Made by a program: the position numbers and the translations under genes. This document shows, piece after piece, positions 35,313 to 45,378 of a stretch of DNA of 64,000 nt; the stretch's first letter is position 1; every line of letters starts with the position of its first letter. The stretch lies in the NCBI GenBank assembly GCA_002243285.1, contig CP022585.1:1538641-1602640 (forward strand), in the 5' to 3' direction. The notes under the pieces were generated by a model. That model did no database searches, was not told the DNA's origin, and saw nothing but the letters and a program-made list of their open reading frames with translations. The stretch is from Candidatus Fluviicola riflensis (lineage in GTDB: Bacteria; Bacteroidota; Bacteroidia; Flavobacteriales_D; Crocinitomicaceae).

Positions 35313-35993
35313 ATGAGGTTAGTACTGGCAGATAGCAACGAAATTGTACGAATCGGTTTACGGACTGTTCTTTCCTCCGAACGTGCCATAGAAATAATCG
35401 GTGAAGCCAGGTCAAGCGCCGAATTGCTCGGAATAGTTAAAAATTTTCCTACTGATCTTGTGATGATTGATTATACCTCGTCTCAATTTTCGATTGATGT
35501 CATTCCCCAGTTATTGCAAAAATTCCCTTCCCTGAAAATCGTAGCCATAACGCCTGAACAATCTGCTCAAACATTGGTGAATGCCTTGCGAAGCGGAGTT
35601 AAAAGCTACGTAAAAAAGGATTGCGACAGCATGGAGATCATCAACGCAGTGAAAGAAACAGGTAGAGGAAACAAATTCTTTTGCGGCCAGATTCTCGAAA
35701 CAATTCGTGATGCTTCCATCGATGTAAACGATATTGATTTCGATTCCTTTACGTGTGAACCGATTTCCTTGTCCGAACGTGAGCTGGAAATCATTACCCT
35801 CATTGCTGAAGGATTGACCAATAATCAAATCGCTGAAAACCTGTTTCTTAGCTCACATACAATCAACACGCATCGTAAAAATATCATGGCGAAGCTTGGT
35901 GTGAAAAACACCGCCGGAATAGTGATGTACGCTGTTAAAACAAACCTGGTTTCACCGAATAAATTTTTATTTGCTGCTGATACGGCAAACTAA
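35313..35993 (+). CDS. NarL/FixJ-type response regulator
   Basis: A 226-residue two-domain regulator. The receiver has Asp53 (LVMIDYTSS) as the predicted phosphoacceptor, acidic residues in VLADSNE and Lys in SGVKSYVKKD. The C-terminal LuxR helix-turn-helix is SLSERELEIITLIAEGLTNN ... SSHTINTHRKNIMAKLGV. No histidine kinase gene lies nearby, so it is an orphan within this window. Target genes unknown. Confidence 0.93.
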   Translation: MRLVLADSNEIVRIGLRTVLSSERAIEIIGEARSSAELLGIVKNFPTDLVMIDYTSSQFSIDVIPQLLQKFPSLKIVAITPEQSAQTLVNALRSGVKSYVKKDCDSMEIINAVKETGRGNKFFCGQILETIRDASIDVNDIDFDSFTCEPISLSERELEIITLIAEGLTNNQIAENLFLSSHTINTHRKNIMAKLGVKNTAGIVMYAVKTNLVSPNKFLFAADTAN

Positions 35994-36033
35994 TTTTCCG
36001 CCTTTGGCGTGATCAAAAATCAAGCATCAAGCA

Positions 36034-36888
36034 TCAAAAGATCAGTTTAACAGCTTCCACCGCTTCCTTCACGTCATGAACCCTAAGAATCGTAACTCCT
36101 TTTGTCAGCAGGATAGTGTTTAATACAGTGGTTCCGTTCAAAGCTTCTTCTGCTGTAATGTTCAGCGTTTTATAGATCATCGATTTGCGTGAAACACCAG
36201 CAAGGATAGGGCAACCGAGCAGATGAAAATCAGCCATTTGTTTCACGAGTTCCAAACTTTGTATACCCGTTTTGGCGAATCCGAATCCGGGATCAATGAT
36301 GATATCTTTAACTCCCAACGATCGCAATGTTTGAATTCGTTCAGAGAAATAAGCGATCATTTCAGCAAATAGTTGATCGTAATCGGTTACGGTTTGCATC
36401 GTTTGCGGAGTTCCACGCATGTGCATCAAAATGTATGGACAGCCCAATTTAGCCACTGTTTCAAACATGTTGTCATCCAATTCACCGCCCGAAATATCGT
36501 TGATGATATCGGCTCCGTATTCCACAGCTGCTTTTGCGACTTCCGAACGAAATGTATCCACACTCAGCACAATTTCCGGAAATTCCTTGCGCAACGATTC
36601 AATAACCGGAATCACACGATTCAATTCCTCAGCCTCGGAAATGTTATCAGCACCCGGCCGGGAAGAATATCCACCGATATCCAGCATACTTGCTCCATCA
36701 AAAATCATCTTTTCAGCTACCGATAAGTAATTGTCGGTGAGCGCCAAACGATTGCCCGAATAAAACGAATCAGGAGTAATATTCAGGATTCCCATCACTT
36801 GTGGCTGCTGTATAGTGAATAACTTACCACCCAGATTTAACAAGCTGTTTCGCGGAAAATAGTTACTTTCAACCTTTAAAAATTCCAT
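36034..36888 (-). CDS. folP: dihydropteroate synthase
   Basis: Condenses p-aminobenzoate with the pterin pyrophosphate in folate synthesis. The 284-residue protein has MGILNITPDSFYSG, DIGGYSSRPGA, INDISGG, IDPGFGFAKT, GVSRKSM and RVHDVKEAVEA. Its start codon is only ten bases from the divergent DUF1599 start, an arrangement often seen in Bacteroidota; both promoters must therefore reach into the opposite coding sequence. Confidence 0.96.
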   Translation of the reverse strand: MEFLKVESNYFPRNSLLNLGGKLFTIQQPQVMGILNITPDSFYSGNRLALTDNYLSVAEKMIFDGASMLDIGGYSSRPGADNISEAEELNRVIPVIESLRKEFPEIVLSVDTFRSEVAKAAVEYGADIINDISGGELDDNMFETVAKLGCPYILMHMRGTPQTMQTVTDYDQLFAEMIAYFSERIQTLRSLGVKDIIIDPGFGFAKTGIQSLELVKQMADFHLLGCPILAGVSRKSMIYKTLNITAEEALNGTTVLNTILLTKGVTILRVHDVKEAVEAVKLIF

Positions 36889-36898
36889 AGATCGGATA

Positions 36899-37435
36899 AT
36901 GGGACAAACATCGGAACAATATCAACAAATCGTACAGAACTGTCGCGAAATTTTTAAACAGAAAACCAAAGATTATGGTACTTCCTGGCGAATAGCCCGT
37001 GCCAGCTCATTGACCGATCAGATTTTCATTAAAGCCAATCGTATTCGCACGATCCAGGAAACCAATGAAAACAAGGTAGGTGAGAGTATCGAAGGTGAAT
37101 TCGGAGCGATTGTGAATTACTGCATCATGGCGATTATCCAAGTGCGTGATCACAAACACCTGGGGTTGGAACTCACCGAGCGCGAGGCCGTCGATTTATA
37201 CGATCAGGTTGCGCAGGAAGCCTACGATCTGATGCAAAAGAAAAACCATGATTACGGCGAAGCCTGGCGCGATATGCGTGTGAGCTCTTTGACCGATATG
37301 ATTTTAATGAAATTGTTACGCGTAAAACAAATTGAAGACAATGACGGCCAAACAATTGCTTCCGAAGGAATCGATGCCAATTACTTCGATATGCTCAATT
37401 ACGCTGTATTTGCGTTAATCCATTTAACCAATTAG
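36899..37435 (+). CDS. DUF1599 protein with internal duplication
   Basis: A 178-residue cytoplasmic protein of the DUF1599 family (sometimes called nucleotide modification associated domain). It consists of two similar halves: KTKDYGTSWRIARASSLTDQ near residue 23 and KNHDYGEAWRDMRVSSLTDM near residue 114. Each half is followed by a helix with R/K-I-Q-E/D-like ends. Function unknown. It is the first gene of a run with a DoxX-like gene, tpiA and prmA. Confidence 0.85.
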   Translation: MGQTSEQYQQIVQNCREIFKQKTKDYGTSWRIARASSLTDQIFIKANRIRTIQETNENKVGESIEGEFGAIVNYCIMAIIQVRDHKHLGLELTEREAVDLYDQVAQEAYDLMQKKNHDYGEAWRDMRVSSLTDMILMKLLRVKQIEDNDGQTIASEGIDANYFDMLNYAVFALIHLTN

Positions 37436-37445
37436 GAGAGAAAAA

Positions 37446-39170
37446 ATGATCGGATCACGCACCATGGCAGGGCATTCAATGCCACTCAATACGGTACTGG
37501 TAATTTTGAATATTGCCGGGCTGGCTGTTACTGCAATGGCATTTCACGAAGCATTTGTATCGATGAAAGTCTTACTGGCTTGCATCGGGATAGGAGTAAT
37601 GCTATTGACCATCACCGGATTGATCTTACTGAAAGGCCGGTTGATGATGGCTACTGTGGCACGGGTGTTTGTCGGTTCATTGTTCATTGTTTCCGGATTG
37701 ATCAAAGCCAATGATCCCGTCGGATTTTCGTACAAACTGGAAGAATATTTTCAGGACGGTGCTTTGGCGTATCGTATTAAAGAATTATTTGGCGCTCCCG
37801 GTTTCTCCATGGAATCATTCATCGATTCGGCATTGACCATTTCCATTGTCGTTTGTGTGATTGAAATCGTATTGGGTGTATTATTGCTCATTGGCGGAAA
37901 AATGAAATGGGTAAGCTGGTTCCTGATGCTAATGATGCTCTTTTTTACGTTTCTGACCTGGCATACTGCTAATTGCGACCCGACGAAGAAATTCACTGAT
38001 CGCGATACTTACGAGCTTTCCGACGCTAAACAAGCTACACAGGCCCGCATAAAAATCGACGCAAGCAAAACCAATAAAGACATTCGTATCATTTCCAAAA
38101 ACACTCAGGAAGTCGTAGTCGATGAACTGAGATCGCCCCAATGCGTGGCTGATTGCGGTTGTTTCGGCGATGCGCTCAAAGGCTCGGTGGGCAGATCGCT
38201 GACACCACACGAATCTTTATGGAAAGACCTCATATTATTGTACCTCGTTAGTTGGATTTTCGCAGCACAACGGATTATTGAACCCAATTCCATACGCCAA
38301 AACTGGACAATCCTTCCGCTTTCACTGGTGATTATCGCTGCTTTCTGTTGGGTTTTTGACTGGTATTTTCCACTCGTTTTTGCTGCGGTAGCGCTCATTT
38401 CCGCTTTGTGGATTTACCGTTCCGGCGGACGCCTACTTGGAAACCATATTGGAAGCTCTCTGATTGTTACCTTCTGGTGTTCTTTCTTTGTGTGGTATGT
38501 ACTGAAATATGATCCGTTAAAGGATTACCGTCCGTATGCTGTTGGATCAAACCTGAATGCGCGCATGAAAAGCGATTCTCCGCTCGATTTACGGCCGTTT
38601 TTAGATGCTGAAGATCTGACGAAATATGAACTGGAACTACCCGCGATTGCGAAACAATTGGAAGGATCAACAACTACCGGTTTACGCCTGAAAGAAATTG
38701 CCGGAGGCACAACACTTGAAATTCCGCAAATCGAATACAATGTCGAAAGTTATCCGTTGGAGAACTACCAGGTTTTGGATACGATAGAAGTCGCTAATCC
38801 CGATTTTATGGAAGTTTCGGCGCTGGAACTGATCCTGAAGGAAAAGAAATTGCTGGTAGTGGTGATCAAGCGATTGGAAGAAATTGATCCGGATGTAATA
38901 CCGGAACTGCTTCAATTGCAGGCGCAAGCTAAAAAGGCAAAGATTCCGATGATCCTTCTCACCAATGCGTATGCTGAAATGATCAAAAATTTCCGTTCTA
39001 AATACGGACTCACAATTCCGACCTTTGTGAACGATGAAACCGAACTGAAAGTTATTTCTCGATCAAGTACATGTTTATTGGTACTGAAAAAAGGAAAAGT
39101 AGTGGGCAAATACACCCACAATTCGCTGCCGACATTTGATTGGATAGTAAAAACTCATTTAAGTAAATAA
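37446..39170 (+). CDS. DoxX-like membrane protein with thioredoxin-like C-terminus (BT_3928 type)
   Basis: A 574-residue polytopic membrane protein. The N-terminal half has about eight membrane helices and a DoxX/MauE-like core (VARVFVGSLFIVSGLIKAND, FLTWHTANCDP, CVADCGCFGDALKG), where the Cys-Gly-Cys-Phe-Gly-Asp motif recalls MauE. The C-terminal 140 residues have a thioredoxin-like pattern (KLLVVVIKRLEEIDPDVIPE, AKIPMILLTN, STCLLVLKKGKVVGKY) without a CxxC. It is conserved next to DUF1599 and tpiA in the phylum. A redox or quinone-linked role is only inferred. Confidence 0.85.
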   Translation: MIGSRTMAGHSMPLNTVLVILNIAGLAVTAMAFHEAFVSMKVLLACIGIGVMLLTITGLILLKGRLMMATVARVFVGSLFIVSGLIKANDPVGFSYKLEEYFQDGALAYRIKELFGAPGFSMESFIDSALTISIVVCVIEIVLGVLLLIGGKMKWVSWFLMLMMLFFTFLTWHTANCDPTKKFTDRDTYELSDAKQATQARIKIDASKTNKDIRIISKNTQEVVVDELRSPQCVADCGCFGDALKGSVGRSLTPHESLWKDLILLYLVSWIFAAQRIIEPNSIRQNWTILPLSLVIIAAFCWVFDWYFPLVFAAVALISALWIYRSGGRLLGNHIGSSLIVTFWCSFFVWYVLKYDPLKDYRPYAVGSNLNARMKSDSPLDLRPFLDAEDLTKYELELPAIAKQLEGSTTTGLRLKEIAGGTTLEIPQIEYNVESYPLENYQVLDTIEVANPDFMEVSALELILKEKKLLVVVIKRLEEIDPDVIPELLQLQAQAKKAKIPMILLTNAYAEMIKNFRSKYGLTIPTFVNDETELKVISRSSTCLLVLKKGKVVGKYTHNSLPTFDWIVKTHLSK

Positions 39171-39171
39171 C

Positions 39172-39936
39172 ATGCGTAAAAAAATAGTTGCCGGAAACTG
39201 GAAAATGAACCTCTCGCTGGTAGAGGCCGTTGAATTGTATCAGGGAATTACCGAATTGACAGTAACTCCGCAAGTAGAAATTGTTGTGTTTCCCCCTGCA
39301 CTTTATATCGACCGTCTGATGACGCAGTTCCTGCACCAGATCAAAGTAGGAGTACAAAACGCTCACCCGGTTGCAAATGGTGCTTTTACAGGTGAAATAT
39401 CTATGCAGCAAGCAGCCGATATGGGAATTGATGCGGTATTGATCGGACACTCCGAAAGACGTCAGTATTTCAATGAAACCAACGAATTTTTGCGACAGAA
39501 AGTTGATGCTGCTTTGACAAATAAGCTTCGTCCGTTTTTTTGCTGTGGCGAACCGTTGCAGGTGCGTGAATCGAATGATCATTTATCGTTTGTGAAAAAT
39601 CAATTGCACGAGAGTTTATTCCATTTGCCTGCCGAAGAATTTCAAAAAACCGTGATCGCTTACGAGCCAATCTGGGCCATTGGAACCGGTTTGACTGCTT
39701 CAACCGAACAAGCCGAAGAAATGCATGCCGCCATCCGGGACTCAATTTCCGGTGTATATGGCGAAACAATTGCTGAAAATTATAGCATTTTATACGGCGG
39801 AAGTTGTAACCCTTCCAATGCAAGTGCGTTATTCGCGTGTCCTAACGTAGATGGAGGGTTAATTGGTGGAGCAGCGTTAAAGCTATCCGATTTCGAAATA
39901 CTGGTAGCTGAAAAAACATGGATTACATCGAAGTAA
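39172..39936 (+). CDS. tpiA: triosephosphate isomerase
   Basis: Glycolytic interconversion of DHAP and glyceraldehyde 3-phosphate. The 254-residue barrel has AGNWKMN (substrate Lys11), IGHSERRQYF with the catalytic His, and AYEPIWAIGTGLTAS with the catalytic Glu and flexible loop 6; ILYGGSCNP and GGLIGGAALK bind phosphate. It starts one base after the DoxX-like stop and overlaps prmA by 19 bases. Confidence 0.97.
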   Translation: MRKKIVAGNWKMNLSLVEAVELYQGITELTVTPQVEIVVFPPALYIDRLMTQFLHQIKVGVQNAHPVANGAFTGEISMQQAADMGIDAVLIGHSERRQYFNETNEFLRQKVDAALTNKLRPFFCCGEPLQVRESNDHLSFVKNQLHESLFHLPAEEFQKTVIAYEPIWAIGTGLTASTEQAEEMHAAIRDSISGVYGETIAENYSILYGGSCNPSNASALFACPNVDGGLIGGAALKLSDFEILVAEKTWITSK

Positions 39937-40757
39937 CGATTGATCTGCAACCGCGCGATCCGTGGGCAGAAGTACTAATCGCCGAACTGGCTGAACTTGG
40001 CTTTGAAAGTTTTGTTGAAACCACAACAGGTATTCAGGCATTCGCGCCCGTTACGATTGGCTCGGTCGATGAATTGCTGGCAACAACTTCACTGCAACTG
40101 AACAGCGAAGTGGCATTTACCAAAACGGAAACGATTATTCCGCATCAAAACTGGAATGCGCAATGGGAAGCCGATTTTGACCCCGTTGAAGTAGATGACC
40201 GATTGGTAATTCTGGCTCCTTTTCACGACGCGAGCGTTTATGCAGGCCGCCAGCAGATTATTATTCAGCCGCAAATGTCGTTTGGTACCGGACATCATCA
40301 AACAACTTACCTAATGAGCCAGTATTTGCTGGATATGGAAACTGTTCCGGCAAAAGTGCTCGATATGGGAACCGGAACGGGAGTTTTAGCCATTTTGGCT
40401 GAAAAACTGGGCGCAACGGATATTCTGGCCATCGACATTGAACCATGGTCGGTTGAAAATACGATAGAAAATGCAGAGCGAAATGCGTGTAAACACATTC
40501 GTACCGCGACAGGTGACAGCGATTTGATAACCGAAACAGATTTTGGTTTGATCCTTGCTAACATCAATAAAAATGTATTGAAAAAACAGCTGCCAATCTA
40601 TCATGGAGCGCTGGTACAAAAAGGAATGCTGCTGCTAAGCGGTTTTTTTGTGACTGATGCTGCCGAAATGATCGAGCTGGGCGAAGAATTGGGTTTTGAA
40701 CACCTTGAAACGATTGAAAAAGAAACATGGGCTGCCGTAAAGCTTATAAAAAAATAA
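39918..40757 (+). CDS. prmA: ribosomal protein L11 methyltransferase
   Basis: A 279-residue SAM-dependent trimethylating enzyme for L11. N-terminal substrate domain, then SAM motif VLDMGTGTGVLAILAEKLGA, LAIDIEPWSVENT and the LANINKNVL motif, which is the PrmA variant of NPPY-like blocks. It begins inside the 3' end of tpiA (19-base overlap) and ends a few bases before the 1537-residue protein gene. Confidence 0.94.
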   Translation: MDYIEVTIDLQPRDPWAEVLIAELAELGFESFVETTTGIQAFAPVTIGSVDELLATTSLQLNSEVAFTKTETIIPHQNWNAQWEADFDPVEVDDRLVILAPFHDASVYAGRQQIIIQPQMSFGTGHHQTTYLMSQYLLDMETVPAKVLDMGTGTGVLAILAEKLGATDILAIDIEPWSVENTIENAERNACKHIRTATGDSDLITETDFGLILANINKNVLKKQLPIYHGALVQKGMLLLSGFFVTDAAEMIELGEELGFEHLETIEKETWAAVKLIKK

Positions 40758-40764
40758 AACAATT

Positions 40765-43700
40765 ATGAAGCATTTGATTGTACTTGGGATGGTGTTGCTT
40801 TGTGGAGCAACTGCAATTGCACAAAGTTATCCGGAAGACCGTGAAAAGTTCGTAAAAGCACTACAGGCTGCTACCAACGATTACATTTCGGGCGATCAGA
40901 AAGATTTCATCAAAAAAGAACTGGCCACATCATTGCTGGAAGGATCAAGTTTTTCGGATAGCTATTTCAAACAAATGGTGGCTACCTGTAATTTGATGGA
41001 AAGCAAACGCATGAAAGCATATCCTGAGATTTACAACTATGTATTCTCGGTTTACTCGTTTGTAAAAAACAAGCAACCGGCCTCTAGTTATACGGCCTGG
41101 CACAGTTCGGTCGACAAGTTACTTGATGCGAAAAACATCAAGAAATTCGAAAACTTCATCGAGCTTTCTGCCGGATTTTTCTCCGAAAACCGCATTGCCG
41201 AGTCAAGTAATTTCAAATGGTACTTCTACGGTTCGTACGTATTTGAATTTACTGACAAACCTTTGATCCGTTTTACAGACGGAACCTTACTTTGTGGCGT
41301 TCCCAACCGCGATAAAAATGACAAAAAAGACGCACGTTTCATCGATAGTTTGTTGATTTACAACACAAGTGGGGTGTATGATCCGATCCTGAAAAAATGG
41401 GACGGAAACGGCGGTAAAATCGATTGGAAAAAAGTAGGGTTGGATCCTGCCACAACTTTTGCCATGATCGGAAAATACGATGCATCCATGAAATCTTCGG
41501 ATGTTTCGGTAGATTCCGTAAAACTGACAACACCTTATTTTAATAAACCCATTGGTGGTTCATTGAATGATCGTGCGTTCAAGATCGTGCGTGATATCGA
41601 CGCTATTTATCCGCAATTTACTTCCTACGAAAAGCGATTGAGCATCAAGAACATTCGTCCGGATATTGATTACGATGGCGGATTTTTGCTGCAAGGGGCC
41701 AGTTTCGTTGGAATTGGATCACCGAAAGAACCTGCACGGCTTACGGTAAAACGCGCTGGAAAGGTATTCATGAAAAGTGAAAGCCAGCGATTTACAATCG
41801 CCCCTAAGAAAATCAACGCGCAGATTGCGAGCGTGTTGATGTATGTCGGTGAAAAAGATTCGATCTTCCATCCCGGACTCGATTTCGTTTACAACGAAGA
41901 GAAAGATATTTTCGAACTCACACGCGGTAAAACAGGAGTAGCCCAGGCGCCGTTTTCCGATTCATACCACATGGTAGATATGTACGTTCCTAAAATTACC
42001 TGGGAACGCAAATCATCCGATCTTTCATTAACGTTTGAGCCTTACACCAGCCAGGAACAATTGGTTGCCCGCCTTGAATCGAAGAATTACTACGACGGAC
42101 GCTTGTATGACCGTTTGCAGGGAATGGAACAGGTTCACCCGTTGGTAGCTATCTCAAAATACTGCTACAAGTATGATGAATACGTGGTTGACGAAGGCAA
42201 AATTGCCACCGCAATGGGCAAAACAACTGAACAGGCAAAATCAATTATCCTTGATCTTGCAGGTTACGGTTTCCTGAGCTATGATTCCGAAAGCAAACAA
42301 GTGCGTGTGAATCCAAAGCTGGATAATTTCATCCAGGCACGTGCGGGTAAAAAAGACTTTGACAACCTGATCTTCGTTTCCGATTTACGCCCGAAAACAT
42401 TGGAAGGTTATACGCCTGAACAGATGAAAGAAAGTGCGTATTTGCGTGAAATGGATTCGATCTATAAAAAGCAAAACATCGATCGCCGTGCGGTAAAAGA
42501 ATTCGGAATATTCAGTTTGTCGACCATGGAAATCAAATTGAAAGCAGTTGACCAGGTGCGTATTTCCGATGCACAGGCAGCATTCGTGTTACCTGATAAT
42601 GCAAACATTGTGCTCAAGAAAAACCGCGATTTCGAATTCTCGGGCTGGGCCAGTGTCGGTAAACTGGAAACACATACAGTATCCGCTAATTACAACTACG
42701 AAGCAAACAAGATTAACCTTTTGAAAACCGACCGTAGTTTGTTTCGTGTGAAACCGCTTTCTGAAGCTGACGGTAATAAATCGATTGCAATGACCAGCGC
42801 AATTATCGGGATCACAGGAGAAATTCAGGTTGATGCACCGAATAACCGCTCAGGAAACGATCCGAAGATTACTGATTACCCAAAATTAAAATCGGTGAAA
42901 CCAACCAAGGTTTACTACAATTCACGAGAGATTTTCCGCGGAGCTTATGATTCCACCAAGTTTTTCTTCACTTGCGAACCATTTGAAATCGACAGTTTGG
43001 ATAATCTGAAAGAACGCAATTTCAAACTGAAAGGTGAATTGACTTCAGCCGGAATCTTCCCCGTTTTCAAAGAAGAATTGCGCATCATGCCGGATTATTC
43101 TTTCGGATTTTCAACCAAGGCTCCGGCCGGCGGACATGATTTCTACGGAACGAAAGCGAAATATGAAAATAAAATTGTGCTTTCCAACAATGGTTTACAA
43201 GGAGCCGGAAAAATTGACTTCGTGCAATCGACTTCCATCTCAAAAGCATTTACGTTCCTTCCGGATTCAACGGTTGGTTTCGCCGAATTCTCCAACAAAC
43301 CAATAGAGGTAGGGGTGCAATTCCCGGATGTTTCATCTCCGGATGCTTACATTACTTACGTTCCTAAAAGAAGTATCTTAAAGGTAGCTTCTACGCCGAA
43401 AGACGATTTGGTTTTCTTTGGCGGACAGTCAAAACTAAGAGGAACTGCAATTGTGGAACCAAGCGGTATGACCGGTTTCGGGATTATGAACCTTGAAAAA
43501 GCCAATTTAGGTTCTGATAAATTTAAATTCAAACGCTGGGACGTTGATGCCGATACTGCCGTCTTCAACCTCAAAAACACTTTCTCAGAAGCCGATGAAG
43601 ATCCGCTGGCATTTAAAACCGATAATGTCAACGCACACGTATCGTTTAAACAACGCAAGGGTGAATTTAAATCCAACGACGGTGAATCGACCATTACCTT

Positions 43701-45378
43701 TCCGGTGAATCAGTATGTCTGTAAAATGGACTTCTTTACCTGGTTGATGGATCAGGATGAAGTTGAAATGGAATCGAGAAAACGCGAAGACATTGCGATC
43801 AATACCGATCTTGACCTTGTTGGGCCGAACTTCTTCTCCATTCACCCGAAACAGGATTCCTTGCAGTTTAAAGCGCCGAAAGCAGCATTCAGTCTGAGAG
43901 AAAAAACGATTACCTGTACCAAAACGGAATTTATTGATGTCGCCGATGCGCGTATCTATCCGGATAGTATGAAAGTGATTATCCGCAAAAAAGCAAAAAT
44001 GGACCCGTTGCTGAATTCGCGCATCGTGGCCAACTACGTGACCAAATTCCACACGTTTGTGAATGCGAATACCGAAATCACTGCCCGGCGAGCTTTTACA
44101 TCTGTGGGTGATTATCCGTATTTCGATGCCGATTCCACCAAAACCCTATTGCATGTAGACGAAATCGGAGTCGACTCGTCTTATCAGACATTCGCGAAAG
44201 GAGTGGTGAAAAACGATGCCAACTTCAAACTCAGCAAGCAATTTGATTATTATGGAAAACTGGCAATCAAATCAGCCAATCCGCTGATTTATTTTGACGG
44301 AGCAACGCGAATCAATCACGAATGCGAGAAATTCCCAAAAAACTGGATGTCGTTTAACGCGCAGATCGATCCGAAAAATATTCAGATCCCGGTATCTCAA
44401 AACATGAAAACACTCGACGGTCAGGCTATTTCTGCCGGAATTGTTTGGAGAGATTCACGAAACACCGATAGTATCCGTTTGTATCCGACCTTCCTGTCGG
44501 CACTCGAAGTAGCCAACGACCCGATTGTGATGACTGCCAGTGGATTGTTGCAATACGACTTTGCTGCGAAAGAATTCCAGATCGGATCGAAAGAAAAACT
44601 GGTCAACCGTGGTGAACCGGGTAATTTCATTGCTTTACATACCGAAAGTTGTTCGATGAACGGTGACGGAAACATCAACCTTGGAATGGATTTCGGTGAT
44701 GCGACAGTTGATGTGGTTGGAACGGTGAATTACGACCAGAACTCGGGCCAGACGACCATGAACACGACCATGCGCTTCAACCTTCCGATGGATAAAGGGA
44801 TCTTTGAATCGGCATCCGAACGTATTGTGGCTGTTGAAGGAACCAAACCGCTTGATTTTAATTCGACTACACTGGAACAAGCGTTATTGGAATGGTCTGA
44901 CCGTAAAACGGCCGATAAAGTAAAAGAGGAATTTACGCTTTCGAGCGAAAAGAAAATCAAGAAAGTGCCGGATGCATTGGAGAAATCAATCGTTATTACC
45001 GGAATTCGTTTGACATCATTTGCTGAACCTGGCAACCAGGAGCGTGGTTTGATCACCAATGTTGACGGTGCTGCGATTGTCAATTTCTACGGAAAACCGG
45101 TGATGCGCCAAGTGGTATACAAAGCATTTTTCCAGCAAATTTACTCGCAAAATGCCGACCGTTTTGTGATGCTCATGCAAGTTCCGGGCGCAGCAGATTA
45201 TGTATTGAACTACGAAATGCAGAAGCGTGATGGAAAAATGAGTATCGTTTCCAATGACACCGAATTGACAACTGCAATCACTGCAATTAAGGAGGATAAG
45301 CGTAAAACGAAGAATTTTATATACGAGGTATCGTCAAATCAAGTATTTTTAGCAAAACTATTGGGACTATTTGAATGA
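40765..45378 (+). CDS. very large secreted protein of unknown function (1537 residues)
   Basis: It has a signal peptide (MKHLIVLGMVLLCGATAIAQ), a helical N-terminal part of about 150 residues, then long beta-rich regions with evenly spaced strands such as FTDGTLLCGVPNRD, NIVLKKNRDFEFSGWASVG, ARIYPDSMKVIIRKKAKMD and MTASGLLQYDFAAKEFQIG. The recurring outline (low-complexity beta strands over 1200 residues, no Cys clusters) looks like a beta-solenoid or an assembly of beta domains rather than an enzyme. It lies seven bases after prmA and overlaps plsY by four, so it is probably made constitutively with housekeeping genes. I do not recognise the family. Confidence 0.75.
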   Translation: MKHLIVLGMVLLCGATAIAQSYPEDREKFVKALQAATNDYISGDQKDFIKKELATSLLEGSSFSDSYFKQMVATCNLMESKRMKAYPEIYNYVFSVYSFVKNKQPASSYTAWHSSVDKLLDAKNIKKFENFIELSAGFFSENRIAESSNFKWYFYGSYVFEFTDKPLIRFTDGTLLCGVPNRDKNDKKDARFIDSLLIYNTSGVYDPILKKWDGNGGKIDWKKVGLDPATTFAMIGKYDASMKSSDVSVDSVKLTTPYFNKPIGGSLNDRAFKIVRDIDAIYPQFTSYEKRLSIKNIRPDIDYDGGFLLQGASFVGIGSPKEPARLTVKRAGKVFMKSESQRFTIAPKKINAQIASVLMYVGEKDSIFHPGLDFVYNEEKDIFELTRGKTGVAQAPFSDSYHMVDMYVPKITWERKSSDLSLTFEPYTSQEQLVARLESKNYYDGRLYDRLQGMEQVHPLVAISKYCYKYDEYVVDEGKIATAMGKTTEQAKSIILDLAGYGFLSYDSESKQVRVNPKLDNFIQARAGKKDFDNLIFVSDLRPKTLEGYTPEQMKESAYLREMDSIYKKQNIDRRAVKEFGIFSLSTMEIKLKAVDQVRISDAQAAFVLPDNANIVLKKNRDFEFSGWASVGKLETHTVSANYNYEANKINLLKTDRSLFRVKPLSEADGNKSIAMTSAIIGITGEIQVDAPNNRSGNDPKITDYPKLKSVKPTKVYYNSREIFRGAYDSTKFFFTCEPFEIDSLDNLKERNFKLKGELTSAGIFPVFKEELRIMPDYSFGFSTKAPAGGHDFYGTKAKYENKIVLSNNGLQGAGKIDFVQSTSISKAFTFLPDSTVGFAEFSNKPIEVGVQFPDVSSPDAYITYVPKRSILKVASTPKDDLVFFGGQSKLRGTAIVEPSGMTGFGIMNLEKANLGSDKFKFKRWDVDADTAVFNLKNTFSEADEDPLAFKTDNVNAHVSFKQRKGEFKSNDGESTITFPVNQYVCKMDFFTWLMDQDEVEMESRKREDIAINTDLDLVGPNFFSIHPKQDSLQFKAPKAAFSLREKTITCTKTEFIDVADARIYPDSMKVIIRKKAKMDPLLNSRIVANYVTKFHTFVNANTEITARRAFTSVGDYPYFDADSTKTLLHVDEIGVDSSYQTFAKGVVKNDANFKLSKQFDYYGKLAIKSANPLIYFDGATRINHECEKFPKNWMSFNAQIDPKNIQIPVSQNMKTLDGQAISAGIVWRDSRNTDSIRLYPTFLSALEVANDPIVMTASGLLQYDFAAKEFQIGSKEKLVNRGEPGNFIALHTESCSMNGDGNINLGMDFGDATVDVVGTVNYDQNSGQTTMNTTMRFNLPMDKGIFESASERIVAVEGTKPLDFNSTTLEQALLEWSDRKTADKVKEEFTLSSEKKIKKVPDALEKSIVITGIRLTSFAEPGNQERGLITNVDGAAIVNFYGKPVMRQVVYKAFFQQIYSQNADRFVMLMQVPGAADYVLNYEMQKRDGKMSIVSNDTELTTAITAIKEDKRKTKNFIYEVSSNQVFLAKLLGLFE

